This document shows positions 33,798 to 45,635 of a stretch of 64,000 bases of DNA, piece after piece. The notes under the pieces were generated by a model, which had not been told where the DNA came from, did no database searches, and worked only from the letters and a program-made list of their open reading frames with translations. The translations under genes were made by a program, and so were the position numbers. The stretch's first letter is position 1; the number at the start of each line of letters is the position of its first letter. Source of the DNA: Brachynemurus nebulosus (lineage: Eukaryota; Arthropoda; Insecta; Neuroptera; Myrmeleontidae); assembly GCA_035578155.1 (NCBI GenBank), contig JAPWDM010000008.1, positions 22,034,598-22,098,597 of the forward strand, written 5' to 3'.

Positions 33798-35364
33798 ATC
33801 GAATTCAGTAAGTTTTGCAACTTTCCACAACGCTCAACAAAAACTCTTATTTAGTCAAAATATACAAGAGTCAATCGATAAAATCAAAGCGGAACGAACC
33901 AGCGAAGATGAAACCGTATACGGGGACGATTACGGAAATCACGGCACGGCAGAGTGCCGGGGAGACGAATGTGACTTGAATGACATGATCGAAAATTTAC
34001 CACTTAGCGAACGTGTACAAAAGAAATCACTTATTACGTGTGGTACATGTAACGAATTCTTTAAAACCAACGAACAGTTTAAAGATCACATATCGGCAAC
34101 ACTCCATAAACCAAAGAGGGGTCGACAACAGCCAGCACCTCGTTTTTATTGCGATGTATGCGATTACGGCTTCGACGACTACAACGAAATGATCAAACAT
34201 CGCGAAAAACATCTACGGAACACCGCGACCGACGAAGATGACGTCCATAAAGAAGAGATCGACGAGAGTAAATTGAAAACCGAACCACCACCCCAAGACA
34301 CACTAGCATTAGCCGTGAGTATCATAAAAACCGAACTGGCCGAATCAGAGCCGGACCTGGTGGTGCCAAATGTTGTCGATATCGACACCTTTCTACAGAG
34401 GAAGAAGATCGACAAAGACACCTGCACCACGTGCAGTTCCACCTTCGCTAATAAACGTGACCTAAACCGTCACATTCGCCTGCGTCACCCGGAAACATTG
34501 ACACATCATCGTGGCCGACGACGAAAACGTTCGGAAATCACGCCGGCATTCTTCTGTGACGTGTGCGAGCGTGGATTCACGCGCAAGTACGACATGCAAA
34601 AACATCGGAAACAGTCGCACGCGAACGTGCCCGAGAAGGAGAACACGAAAAAGACAAAATCGCAACAGAACGCCGAGTTGTTGGCGCGTTGTCGGATCGA
34701 GTACGAGGGCCGACCGCACTATAAATGTGAACACTGTAGTCGAATTATACATCTCTCGTACAATTTTCTACGTCATCAAACCATACACACCGGGGTGCGA
34801 GCATTCTTTTGCCATTTGTGCGGTAAAAGTTTTCGTATGTCCAGTGGTCTGAATCGCCATATTAAAGAGTTACATTACGGCGTGAAAAACTATCCGTGTG
34901 ACATCTGTGGACGATATTTCGCGTCAAAAAACACGCGGGACGATCACATGAACATTCACACGGGCGCGCGGCCATTCGTTTGTGATAAGTGCGGTAAATC
35001 GTTCAAACAGAAAGCCTCACTGCATGTACATAAAATTTTCCACACGAACGAGAAACCGTACGTGTGCGGCACGTGCGGCAAACAGTTCCGTCGCGCGACG
35101 GAACTGAAGGTGCACGGGTGGTTACACACCGGCCATAAACCGCATGCGTGTCCCACGTGCGGTAACACGTTCCGATTGGCGCAGGATCTTAAACGGCATC
35201 AAAAGACGCACAGTAAAGAGTTTCAGGTGGCGTGTGAAGAGTGTGGTGCGTGTTTTGGACAGGCGCGATATTTAAAAAGTCACTTGAAAACTCATAGAAA
35301 AAAGGAAATAATTGTACCACCGGATGATGAGGTAAAGGTACCTATCAGCGACCCCCTTTATTAA
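33798..35364 (+). CDS. C2H2 zinc-finger terminal exon, eleven fingers, no ZAD exon of its own
   Basis: The open frame runs from an ATG at 33715 to TAA at 35362-35364 (549 codons), but an acceptor (TATTTTCCAG) at 33788-33797 makes 33798 the likelier exon start; the frame then needs two bases from the previous exon. The first 70 or so residues are acidic linker. Eleven C2H2 fingers follow: four spaced apart, then seven contiguous. The block from YKCEHC onward parallels the fingers of the gene at 26 kb (KSFKQKASLHVH against KAFKQKASLFVH), so the two are paralogues. No ZAD or signal for one lies in the preceding 6 kb. Either this exon is spliced to the ZAD exons at 21.6-25.8 kb, or its 5' end is lost, or it starts at 33715 and lacks a ZAD. 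Partial copies of this exon follow at 35365 and 39376. The Cys and His residues are all in place, arguing for use. Confidence 0.8.
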
Positions 35365-35505
35365 ATCACGCCAGCATTCTTCTGTGACGTGTGCGAGCGT
35401 GGATTCACGCGCAAGTACGACATGCAAAAACATCGGAAATAGTCGCACGCGAACGTGCCCGAGAAGGAGAACACGAAAAAGACAAAATCGCAACAGAACC
35501 GCCGT
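35365..35505 (+). pseudogene. Tandem partial copy of the finger exon, 5' piece
   Basis: Repeats 34536-34675 almost base for base, directly after the TAA of the parent exon. One change turns CAG into TAG (a stop) within it. The copy breaks at about 35505 where a transposon begins and resumes at 39376. Confidence 0.9.
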
Positions 35506-35550
35506 ACAGTGTTTCGTCTAGTAAAAACTAGCTGGACAAAAACAAAATTA

Positions 35551-37237
35551 CAGGGGCTGGGAACTATTTAAAATGATTTCATTTTAAATTTGTATTTAAA
35601 ATACAAAATGGCATTTTGCATTTTCTATTTTAAATAAGTTCGATCAAACCATTTTCCATTTTGTATTTAAAATGAAAATTTGAATCCATTTTACATTTAA
35701 AATGAAAATGCATATATACTCAAATTTATGTGTATATGTGTGACACTTATGACTCATAATATTAATCATCGAACTAGAATTAAACGCAGTCTAACAAATA
35801 GGGTACTTGACTGCAATTGGGAAATGATTCTAAATGCTTTGCTCTTACGTATAAATTAGTTCATTTCTGTTAATTTTTTAAAAATCTTCAAAAAAAACCA
35901 TTGTTCAATTTTAAATGAACAAATTGGCGGGAAAAACGACTTGGCGTAGTGACGTATGCAATGACGTCACGATTTAACTCAAACAGATGTCGCTTTCATT
36001 CATGTCAACACTTGTCAACATGGTTTCAAATTTGTACACAATATTCAGCAGTCATCATGGTCAGTTTTAGTGGTATTTACAACTTTCTACTTTGTAATCT
36101 TCTTCATTTATCATCACTGTAAGATTTTCGTAAAGCCCTAAAAAGTATTAAATGCACTTTAAGAAAACAGTTTGACGTAACTTTAAAATTGTAGCAAAAA
36201 ATAAAAGCATTTTTAACATAATATTTAAAAGAAGTTGATAAGGATATTTTACGTATTAAGTGACGATGTATTCCTTCCATCAATCTTTTTTGAGTGCAAA
36301 ATTAATTGCAAACCAAAAAGTTCAAAATAAATTACAAAGAAAAACAATTTCTCTTGGTCAATTAGAATTGTAAAAATTTCACAATGAAAATGCAATATGT
36401 CATAGACAATACGTAACTACAGTAATAAGATCTTCTATAAAAAATGACGTCATTTTCAAATATTACTGCGTTTTTAATCATTTAAATGAAGGCTAAAAAT
36501 TTATAATTTTCGAAATCGAATTTTTAAATAACTAAAGAATATTTTTATTTATCACTACTAAAATTGAATATATTTAAGGATAATACATAAAATTATTCAA
36601 CATTTAAAAAAAATTTTGAATACAGTCAAGTACCGTATCGTAAGTTAACTGTAACTTGATTAAAATTTTTTATAACTCGAATTGCAATGTCAGCTGAGTT
36701 AAATTTGCTACTAGAGCCGCAGTACTCTCAAGTCAAATTTTTCTGACTCAAGTTGTGTGCTATTATCTTTAACACACGTCGATAAGAAATGTTTTGGTAT
36801 TTCGAGTAGATGGTTTTCATAATTTAGAAGTCGCAGTTGTAGCGTAGTCAAGGTTTTAATATGTTAAGGCTGAATTAAATTTTGCAATATTTTTGAGTAA
36901 CAATATTTCAAGAGTTAAATTTCGTTTTCATACCATGCAAACTTGATAAAATTTTCTCGAAAGACTGCTTTTATTTAATTTCAGTACGTTTGACATTTTC
37001 TTAGCTTTTTCTTTTTATTAATATACTTAACTAAATAATGATAACAAATTTATAGAATAAAAAAAGTATAAAAATCATTTTGCATTTTATAATCCATTTT
37101 AAATAGCTATTTTCCATTTTCTGTTTTAAATATGTTCAGCAAAACCATTTTCCATTTTGTATTTTAAATGCATTTTTGAAAACCATTTTCCATTTTCTAT
37201 TTTAAATGGTTTCTATGAACCATTTTTCCCAGCCCTG
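35551..37237. mobile_element. hAT-like MITE with perfect 8-bp duplication
   Basis: Flanked by CAAAATTA at 35543-35550 and 37238-37245. Ends CAGGGGCTGGGAA and TTTCCCAGCCCTG. Sub-terminal zones hold many CATTTTAAAT and CCATTTTCCATTTT words. It contains the MITE 35801-36635. No transposase. Confidence 0.92.
35801..36635. mobile_element. TA-flanked MITE, family B/C copy, nested
   Basis: 835 bp with GGGTACTTGACTG / CAGTCAAGTACCG ends and TA on both sides; close to 28557-29326. Confidence 0.87.
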
Positions 37238-37732
37238 CAAAATTAAAATTTCTTGAAACCATTAATGAGGGTAGGTAGACCATTAGTTGGTAACCACATC
37301 GACAGGTATTATTTTGGTATCAGTCGTACGAAACATCGATAGTGAGAATAAGTATACAACATAATTAGGTAAAATGCATAAAATCATTTGCATTTTTGCT
37401 ACTGACACGATAGGGTACCTGACTGTATTCAAAATTTGTTTTAAATATTAAATAATTTTATGTATTAGGTACTCGTAAATATATTTAATTTTAGTAGTGA
37501 CAAATAAAAATATTCTTTAGTTAATTAAAAATTCTACTTTGAAAATGACAAATTTTTAACCTTCATTTAAATGAGTAAAAACGCGCCGTTACATTAAAAT
37601 GACGTCATATTTTGTAGCAAATATGACAAATATCATAGATAAGATAAGGAACATGTAAATGATGTAAATAGTTAGTTTGATGCAAAATTTTTACACGTTA
37701 AATATTATTTCGACTGGACACAATAAGTAATT

Positions 37733-38689
37733 AGGTTTTTGAAGAAAAATTTTTTTTGTCATAAATGGAAAGATCATATATAAGTTTTATAAGAAAACTT
37801 TATTTTTTTTTAACGTAATAATTAAGAAGTTATATGTGTATTAAATTAAAAATAAATTTTCAAACTTAGTACCGATAACGGGCCGATAGTTCACGAGCGC
37901 TTATGTGACGTAATAAAGGTTATATGGCCTGAACATAGCTACATTAGTGTCTTTTTATTTTCAAATAGATTATAGACCAAGAGCTACTGGCCGATTTGCA
38001 ATGGTCATTTCAACGCGCGTTAAATTAAGAAGATAGAATCTTGGATACGTACTCTACACAGAAATTCAGTTCTGGCAAGCCTATTCGACTCAACCCGACC
38101 GAATAGACTTGCCAGAACTGAATTTTTATGTAGAGTAAGTAGTGTCCAAGATTCTATCCTCTCAATTTAACGCGTGTTGAAATGACTATTGCAAATCGGC
38201 CAGCAGCTCTCCTACTATTCTCGTTGCTATGAAATTATTGTTACTATGAAATTATTGTTGCTCTGAAATTCTTGTTTCTATCTAAATTATTGCTTGCTAT
38301 AAACTTCACTGTCGAAATATCGAAACTAAAGAAATATCGAGCTTGTTTTGTACCATTTTGTGATAGCAATACAAAAATAAATCCGGCAAAAATGTCCCTC
38401 AAGATTTTGAACGTCGAAATCAATGAAACAACCACCAATAATTTTTCCTACTAAATTTTAATAATTTTGACACTTTTGACATATTGCCTTTATGACGTCA
38501 CAGACATCGCGATCTTTTGTAGTGCTGTTTTTAACGAAATGATATTTTTTAAAATTTTTCAAGTTTTAATTAATTTATTATTTATTATAGCATTTTTAAA
38601 AAATTTTTCGTATCGATTATCAATATTATTTATGATGTAGAATTGAAATAAAATAAAAAAAATGATATTTATTTTTTATTCAAAAACTC
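37733..38689. mobile_element. MITE family F copy 2
   Basis: Starts AGGTTTTTGAAGAAAAA and ends TTCAAAAACTC, between AATT duplications at 37729-37732 and 38690-38693. It carries the palindrome at 37981-38210. The 60-codon frame at 38272 is discussed among the findings. Confidence 0.78.
37981..38210. repeat. Nearly perfect palindrome of 230 bases
   Basis: Arms 37981-38087 and 38100-38210 pair with few mismatches; the loop is 12 bases. Each arm includes TGCCAGAACTGAATTT or complement and CAATTTAACGCG(T/C)G. It would extrude as a cruciform or give a hairpin RNA of about 107 pairs. Confidence 0.93.
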
Positions 38690-39375
38690 AATTGTAAATA
38701 TTGCAAAACAAAAAGACTAACATATATTGAAAATATATTTTTGTTGAAAATTTTATGTTGCAAAACGTTTCCTAACGTTATAGTAGTGCGAAACAGTTTT
38801 TTTTTTTACGATTTTCAAAAATTTATTAAAAATTAAGTAGTTAATACGTAAAAACGAAGCATTTAGAATCATTTTTTAATTGCAGTCAAGTATCCTATTG
38901 CATCTCTCGAGGTTTTTTTTATTAGTTATTGGTGACTTTTTATGATTGATTCTACTACTAAGGATAAGTACTTTTTTTTATTCAGTATAACAATAAAATA
39001 AGGGCTTCGTAAGTCCGAAAATCAATTTTTTTAAACAAATTTTAAATTCAAAGGGCCATAAGTAAAAATCCCCTCTTATCCCCGGTTTGTAATTTTGTCA
39101 GACAATAGACACAAGCTTCTAGATTAAAGTGAATAGTTCTTTTTTGCCCCGCTTTGCCCAATTGTTATCGATATTTCTATGCATTTGTGTAGTAAACAAC
39201 ATTATTTTTCTAATTAATGTATTTTAATTTCCCTTTAAAACCCCTCTTAACCTTCTTTTTGGGATTCCAATGACTTTAAACAATAAAAACATTTATATTA
39301 GTATTCAACAGGGGGCTTTGAAATCTATATCAATTAAAAAATAATTTTGTCCAGTTAGCTTGTATTAGACAAAAC

Positions 39376-39670
39376 ACGAGTTGTTGGCACGTTGTCGGAT
39401 CAAGTACGAGGGCCGATCGCACTATAAATGTGAACACTGTAGTCGAATTATACATCTCTCGTACAATTTTCTACGTCATCAAACCATACACATCGGCGCG
39501 GCGTGCGAGCATTCTTCTGCTATTTGTGCGGTAAAAGTTTTCGTATGTCCAGTGGTCTGAATCGACACATTAAAGAGTTACATTGAAGAGTGTGGTGCGG
39601 GTTTTGGACAGGCGCGATATTTAAAAAGTCATTTGAAAACTCATAGAAAAAAGGAAATTGTACCACCGAG
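39376..39670 (+). pseudogene. Tandem partial copy of the finger exon, 3' piece
   Basis: Picks up where the piece at 35365-35505 stops (GAGTTGTTGGC) and follows 34674 to about 34880, then jumps to 35231 onward: about 350 bases covering four to five fingers are deleted at GTTACATT/GAAGAG. An extra CGGCG-type insertion near 39495 shifts the frame. Ends like the parent at the AAGGAAA...GTACCACCG stretch. Not functional. Confidence 0.9.
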
Positions 39671-39839
39671 TGTTAACGTTATATTTTTGAAAAAATTTTA
39701 ATACGTTGTTATGTAAGATCGTATAAAATATAATTTCAAATTAAAAATATAGTTTTATTTTTTTATAATAGTCTCTTTTAATTGATATAAAAATTAACAA
39801 AATACTTCCTTAATAATAAAATTATAATTATTAAACATA

Positions 39840-41329
39840 ACGTAAAAGCCCCTATCCCGGAACACTATTTTTAGGTGTATAATTAAACTGGCTTATAAAA
39901 ATTGACAAATAAACACCCATTTTTTTTTATTTTTTTTTTTTTTTTAATAAGCATGGAAGACAGTTTTTTTAATCCAATGAATATGTTTTTAAAAAAATAT
40001 AACCCAAAAATTTTTATTTATTAATGTTTTTCTTTTACAAAATGTTGACATGTATAAATAAACGGACACAATTTATTAACACCAGTAGTGAAACGTGAGT
40101 AAGACTGCCTACATAATCAGTGAAATAAGGAATAAGAAGTATGTCATCTAGTGACGTTGAATGGAACTTTAATGAAATAAGGAATAAGAAATAAGGAGTA
40201 TGCCATTTAGTGACATTGAATGAAACTTTAAAACTTAACTGCTCATGGGTAAATGTATTTAGATATTTTCGTACATCAGAATTTATGAAAAAGTAACGTT
40301 CGTGATGACTTTTTTGTCACTAAGTGCAAAAAATCACGAATTTTGACGTAAAAAAATACCTACATATTTATATCTATGACCAGTTACGTTCAAGTTCCAT
40401 TCAACATCACTAGATGGTATACTCCTTATTTCTTATTTGATTAAAGTTCCATTCAATGTCACTAGATGGCATACTTCGTATTCCTTATTTCTTATTCCTT
40501 ACTTCATTGATTGTGTACAGCCTTAGACTCCCTACGCCGAACACGTATCTTAGTAAATGAATTCTTAAAATGTTTACGCACCTAGTGACATCTTTTGACA
40601 TCAGGGAGTATTTAATACAATGGTTTAATTGCCATCTAGTGATCTTTTAAAAAACATCGTGTAGTTTTCTAACTCAGGCACACATGACATGATATTTCTT
40701 TTAGTTCATTAAATACGCACTAATAATTCAAAATGACTACCATTTTCCATTCATAATAAAAATTTTGAAATTTTAAATCAATAATTTTTGGATTTATTAA
40801 TTATTATACATCGAGAATAAAAAGAATATTATACATCATAACACATAAAACGTAGTAGGTAAGTTTTAAGCGTAAAAATAAATTAAAAATGATCATAATA
40901 TACTTAATAAATTACATACCTACATAAGATACATAGGCTAAAAATTGTTGCCAGTATTAGAACAATTATTTAAATAATATTTAAACAATATAAAAAGGTA
41001 ATTTAGTTGTCCTAATCTCTTAAGTGGGCTAATAAAAATTATTTGTATATTTTTATTATGCTAACTTAGAAATTTAATTGGGAAATGTTATAATTTATAA
41101 GGCATGTGTTTCTATTAATAAGCAGTGATCGAAAGCAAAAACTGTTTAATGTATTTCTTTAATTAAGTATGGAAACATTAAATGCCTGGTGAATTTAAAT
41201 TGAAAAATAATCATTCTATTAATAATAATTTTTGTTATCAGAGGTTTCTTTCAGAAATAACTTTATTAATACATAAATGTCAAAACTGTTCCGACATTGG
41301 ATCGTGTTCCGGGATAGGGGCTTTTACGT
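39840..41329. mobile_element. TA-flanked MITE, family K copy 2
   Basis: Ends ACGTAAAAGCCCCTATCCCG and its perfect complement between TA pairs. The interior is in the opposite orientation to copy 1 at 742-2258. It contains the fold-back element 40112-40515. The 61-codon frame at 41182 is not a gene. Confidence 0.85.
40112..40515. mobile_element. Fold-back MITE, family S copy 2, nested
   Basis: Same arms as 19451-19728, with an internal duplication near both ends (the CATCTAGTGACGTTGAATGG word occurs twice on the left, and its complement twice on the right). Confidence 0.85.
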
Positions 41330-41457
41330 TAATGGTATGCAAGAAAATTAATGGGGTATTTGACTAATTTTGAAAAACTATTTTTAAAATATGCGTTTTT
41401 TTAAAAGAAATTAAAAATTGACAAACGGTATTTCACCGTATTCACCGTAATTATTAT

Positions 41458-41885
41458 CAGGGCCCGCTCTAGGGGCGGGCAACCCGGGCATTTGCCCGGG
41501 GCGGCAAAATTTAGGGGCGGGATTTTTGTAAATTTTTTTAAAAAGACGGTGGCTTCTTGTGAGTGACGAACAGATTTGCCCGGGGTAGGAAATTCTGAGG
41601 GCGGGAATTTCACAAAAAAGGGGCGGCAATTTATACCCGGCGAGCAAAAAAAAAAAAAGGTCGTCAGTGTAAAAAAGGGAAGCAGTAAAAAAGGGCCGGC
41701 ATTTTTTACCTGGCAAGCAAAAAAAAAAAAAGAAAAAGAAAAAAAAAAGGTCGTCAGTATTAAAAAAAGACAACAACGTCGGCTTTTTATACCCGACGAA
41801 AAATAAAAAGTGACCGATTTTTTTTTCACTGGGGCGGGATTATTCCCTTTTGCCCGGGGCGGCGTAAACGCTAGAGCGGGCCCTG
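41458..41885. mobile_element. hAT-like MITE
   Basis: 428 bp; perfect 15-base ends CAGGGCCCGCTCTAG / CTAGAGCGGGCCCTG; flanked by TTATTAT on both sides (7 bases, or 8 with one mismatch). The interior repeats GGGGCGGGA and TACC(C/T)GG(C/A)(A/G)AGCAAAAAA words several times. Long frames on the minus strand are A-run artefacts. Confidence 0.88.
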
Positions 41886-42047
41886 TTATTATGGATTTTC
41901 ACAAAGTTAAATTATCTACAATTAATTTAATACTAGTCAAATTAATTAATTTAACATTGAATTAATATTAAATTTATTGAGTCATACTGTTAGTTACGTC
42001 ACATTTTCTAAATAGCAATAGGTGTTCTGTAGCTAAGAAAAAAATTA

Positions 42048-42510
42048 GAGCTGAACCTTTTTTATGCGATGGATAGGGACCTCATTAAAAAAATTGCACA
42101 ATAAAAAAAATATTCAAAAACTTCATAAATAGCTACAAAAAGTGTAGTTCACTGTAGGTCGTAAAACAATTTTTTATGCGGTGGATCGGGACCGCATAAA
42201 AAAAGTTCAAAGAAAAGACATGACTCAAAACGCCCAAAACCTCACGATTTCGTTAGAAGTTGCTTTTCTAATAAACAAGATAAAGCATTAATTTACACAT
42301 GGGAAAATTTAATTACATCTATAAAAAAATGATGCAGTAACTTGTATTCTTATGCAATGATTAAATGTTTAAAAACAATCAATAAGTAATTTTATCGATA
42401 AATTATCGGAAATTAATATATAAATTTCCTACTTTTTTTTCCTTTTTATTCACATAATGTACTTTAATGGGCATTTTTTTTAAAGAACCGCATAAAAAAA
42501 GGTTTTGCTG
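42048..42510. mobile_element. TA-flanked pogo-like MITE, copy 2
   Basis: 463 bp; starts GAGCTGAACCTTTTTTATGC, ends GCATAAAAAAAGGTTTTGCTG, with TA on both sides. The related, uninterrupted sequence at about 16970-17010 shows the empty site. Confidence 0.82.
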
Positions 42511-42720
42511 TAAATGAAATTGTTGATTTTTTTGATTAATTTGGGTTAATTTTCATAGTCATGTTTGATAACTGGTATTTAAAGTAGCGATTCTAGCGAC
42601 GATAGTGTTAAAGTATAAGAGAATGTAACGTCACAGCCTGTTTTCTATCACGTGGTTAGTAGATAAAAAAATTATTTTTTTCAATTAAATAATAATTAGG
42701 ATGAATTAGCATTTATAGAT

Positions 42721-43871
42721 TTACTAGCCGTACTCCCACTCGATGGAATTTACAATCAGTATTAACGATTTATTAAATAAGGTATTGTTTATTTTAATAC
42801 AAATTTCTTTATTTTATTTGTTTACAAATTTGTTTATTTTAATGCGAATTTCCATACAAATTTTTATCCCCTATTTAACCCACTTAGAGAACGAATTTTC
42901 AAAAATCCTTTTTTAGTGCTCACCTACGTTATATAAGGAACTCCTATGCAAAATTTCATGCTTCTAAACCCAACTGTTTAAGCTGTGCGTTGTCAGTCAG
43001 TCTGTCAGTGTTAAAGATTTATTAAGTAGATTTCTTATTACAGATTTCATTAAAAATTGATTGTTTAAATATTACAACATATGACATTAAAAATGTTGTG
43101 GATAAATTAAATAAATTAAACAATATAAAATATTAACCATTACAAATTTTATTCCAGCCAGACATTATCGTTTTCATTACACTCTCACGCGGAGTTACCC
43201 TCGCTATAGAAATTTTCGGCAATTTCCTAAACGCCCTACGTTTAAATTTCCCGTTTTTCAATTAGATTTAATACTGAATACAATAATAAATAATTCTTGC
43301 AGTTCTCATTGCTAAATGTTTTTACAATGGGTATTCTTTTTACCTGTCTCATGAATACACGTGTCTCTATATTGAATTAAATTTCTGTTTTCTTCTTTTC
43401 AATTTATTTTTTGCCGAATTACTACTGATGGTCAATTATCACACGTAACACCACCATATTTAGTTTTATAGATAACCATCAATCTTGTTGGAAACCTGAT
43501 GATGAGCTAATCGCTCGAAACCGGTTCGTAATTTAAACAATTAAATATAGTGAAAAGTTAACAACACAAATTATTTTCATATTTATTTATAATTTCCCAA
43601 ACTTTGTGCCAACGAAATTCCGTAGCTTTCTCTTTTTCTTGATTGATTTGCAAGTAAAACAAGTAAAAAAGTAGATAAAAATTTTCAGATACTTTATTAA
43701 ACTATAGTAGATAAAAAATTTCGGACACTTTATCAAAATATACTTTAAGGAAATTTAAAAAAAAATCACTTTAGGCCTAATGTATCATAAAACGTACAAA
43801 TTCATACCTTGATTTAAATGTCGGCAAGTGAAAGCAATAGATTTTATGTATCATCAAAATTTTTATTTCAG
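42721..43871. other. Intergenic DNA upstream of the third finger exon, with a hammerhead-like core
   Basis: At about 42915-43015 a stretch (CTATGCAAAATTTCATGCTT...CAGTCAGTCTGTCAGT) has an inverted counterpart at 59995-60095. At about 43496-43520 the string CTGATGA, a four-pair stem, then GAAA resembles a hammerhead ribozyme core. No exon found. Confidence 0.45.
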
Positions 43872-45507
43872 ATCTGACGAACACACATCATCAAAGACTG
43901 TAACCAAACCCGTAAGTCATAGCGACAACAATCACACCGACGAGGAATCAATTAAATATATAAGAATTCGAACGGAAGCAGTGGTTAAAACCGACGTTCC
44001 TCCCAATTCGAATTACAAAATTGTTAAAATAATACAACCGCCTGAAGTTGGTGATTTTGAATATAAACCAAAAATCGATCCACTTTTTGTGGTGAAATCG
44101 ATATTTTTATGTCAAACGTGTGAAATAACGTTCGATTCGAACACACAATTTCAAAAACATTTAGAAACACATAAAAAACATGTTAAAATAATCGATTCCA
44201 ATGATCATTTTGAATGTCCAATCTGTTTTGAAAAATTTCGAACGAAATCAAAATGGTTTGAACATAATTCCGAAAACACACATACAGCAATTTTAAAATG
44301 TGAATTCTGTCACAATACTTTCTGTCACGAACAGTATCTCACCCACCATAAACTCGAATGTTGTCAGAATTATTTTTGTAATTTTTGTTCGGCCATTTTT
44401 AATTGTCGAAACGACTTTAATAAACATTTAGCGAACGAGCATTACGTTTGTAAAATATGCGATAAACAATTAAAATCGATTGTCGACTTAAAGTCACATC
44501 GGCGCACGCATTTACACAAGAAAAATAAACGATTCGCATGCTCCCGGTGTTATAAATCGTTCGTATCAAAATCGGGACTGTCCTACCATCAACAACAATC
44601 GCATTTCGAGCAAACCGTTGGTTTTAAATGTTCCCTGTGTCACGTTTCGTTTCAAAATGAGAACGTATTAAAATATCACATTTTAAATCATGACACATCG
44701 AAAAATCTCGAATGCGAGATCTGTTTTAAAACGTTCAAACGCATGTGCAATCTAAACGCCCACTTGACCACACACACGAGAGACATCTACTGTAAAGTAT
44801 GCTGTTCCAGTTTCATATCACAATTCCGTTTAGAAAATCATCTGTCGATTCATTCCGATCAAGATATCGGCGACAGTGAATTGATGCCGAAACGTGTACA
44901 GTGCCCATTCGAGAATTGCCTCCTCAATTTCCCGTCACGATTACAACTGTACGAACACAAAAAAACCCACTTGGACATCATCGAATATCCGTGCAAGGAC
45001 TGTACGCGTAAATTTAAAACGCAATCACAACTTGAAACACACCGTAAAATCCATCATCAGTCCAACACCAATTGTCACGTTTGTGGAAAACATTTTTCCA
45101 CGGTGAAAACGCTCACGGAACATATACGTGTGCACACCGGCGAGAAACCGTTCGTGTGCACAATATGTCGTGCGGAGTTTCGTTGTCAGAGCAGTTTGGT
45201 GGGACACCGAGCCATACACACCGCGGAACGACGTTATATGTGCGGCGTGTGTAAACGCGCTTTTGCACGCGCCAGCTATTTGAAAGAGCATCTGCGCACG
45301 CATCGTAAAGAGCGGCCGTACAATTGCATGTATTGTGGGAAGACGTTTACGCAATCGAACGTTCTGAAGACGCATATCAGTTTGCGACATCAGACATGTT
45401 GGATTTGTAAAAATTTAATTGGCAACAAGTTGTTGATGCGTGTGCATTTGTTGAAGGAGCATAATGTGAAATTTGATTTTTCTGTGAATAAGGTACCATT
45501 TAAATGA
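43872..45507 (+). CDS. C2H2 zinc-finger terminal exon, about sixteen fingers, no ZAD exon of its own
   Basis: The frame is open from 43828 to TGA at 45505-45507, but a strong acceptor (TTTTTATTTCAG) ends at 43871, and the upstream codons look intronic, so exon start 43872 is preferred; it needs two bases from the previous exon. About 75 residues of linker, then a long array: eight or nine widely spaced fingers, some unusual (one with a Cys in the last position, CHNTFCHEQYLTHHKLEC; one with C-x4-C), then contiguous ones with TGEKPF-type linkers. A polyadenylation signal AATAAA lies about 16 bases after the stop. Protein would be a nuclear DNA-binding factor of unknown target. No ZAD exon is visible upstream to 27 kb. 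The terminal 70 bases plus 3' flank are duplicated at 48436. Confidence 0.82.
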
Positions 45508-45635
45508 AACGAGAATATTGTCAAATAAAAACAGTTTTTTTATTGAGCACACAAATCTTTTAATTTAAAATACCCAAGAAGTTTATAATATCATAGGCGA
45601 GCGACTTACCCTTAAAAAGATACTTAGGGTATCTA

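Larger units (their letters stand above)
37413..38895. mobile_element. TA-flanked MITE, family B/C copy, interrupted by family F
   Basis: Ends GGGTACCTGACTG and CAGTCAAGTATCC, with TA on both sides. Family F copy 2 (37733-38689) sits inside. Orientation is opposite to 35801-36635. Confidence 0.8.
35512..39373. mobile_element. Composite insertion M that splits the finger pseudogene
   Basis: Inverted ends, about 30 bases and imperfect, read GTGTTTCGTCTAGTAAAAAC and, as complement, GTGTTTTGTCTAATACAAGC. Removing it rejoins the pseudogene pieces. Most of its 3.9 kb is later insertions: a hAT-like element (35551-37237) and a TA-flanked MITE (37413-38895), each with its own passengers. Its own remaining DNA, for example 38898-39373, has no reading frame. 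Confidence 0.75.
41352..42720. repeat. Partial copy of the 16.6-kb hAT-like element, with two insertions
   Basis: Matches 16755-17200 at its start, middle (about 41995-42047) and end (42513-42700), with the elements 41458-41885 and 42048-42510 between. Terminal inverted repeats of the host copy are not found. Confidence 0.75.

Noticed and set aside
41401..41829. 142- and 121-codon minus-strand frames rich in Phe
   Set aside because: They come from A-runs and GC-rich repeats within the hAT-like MITE 41458-41885.
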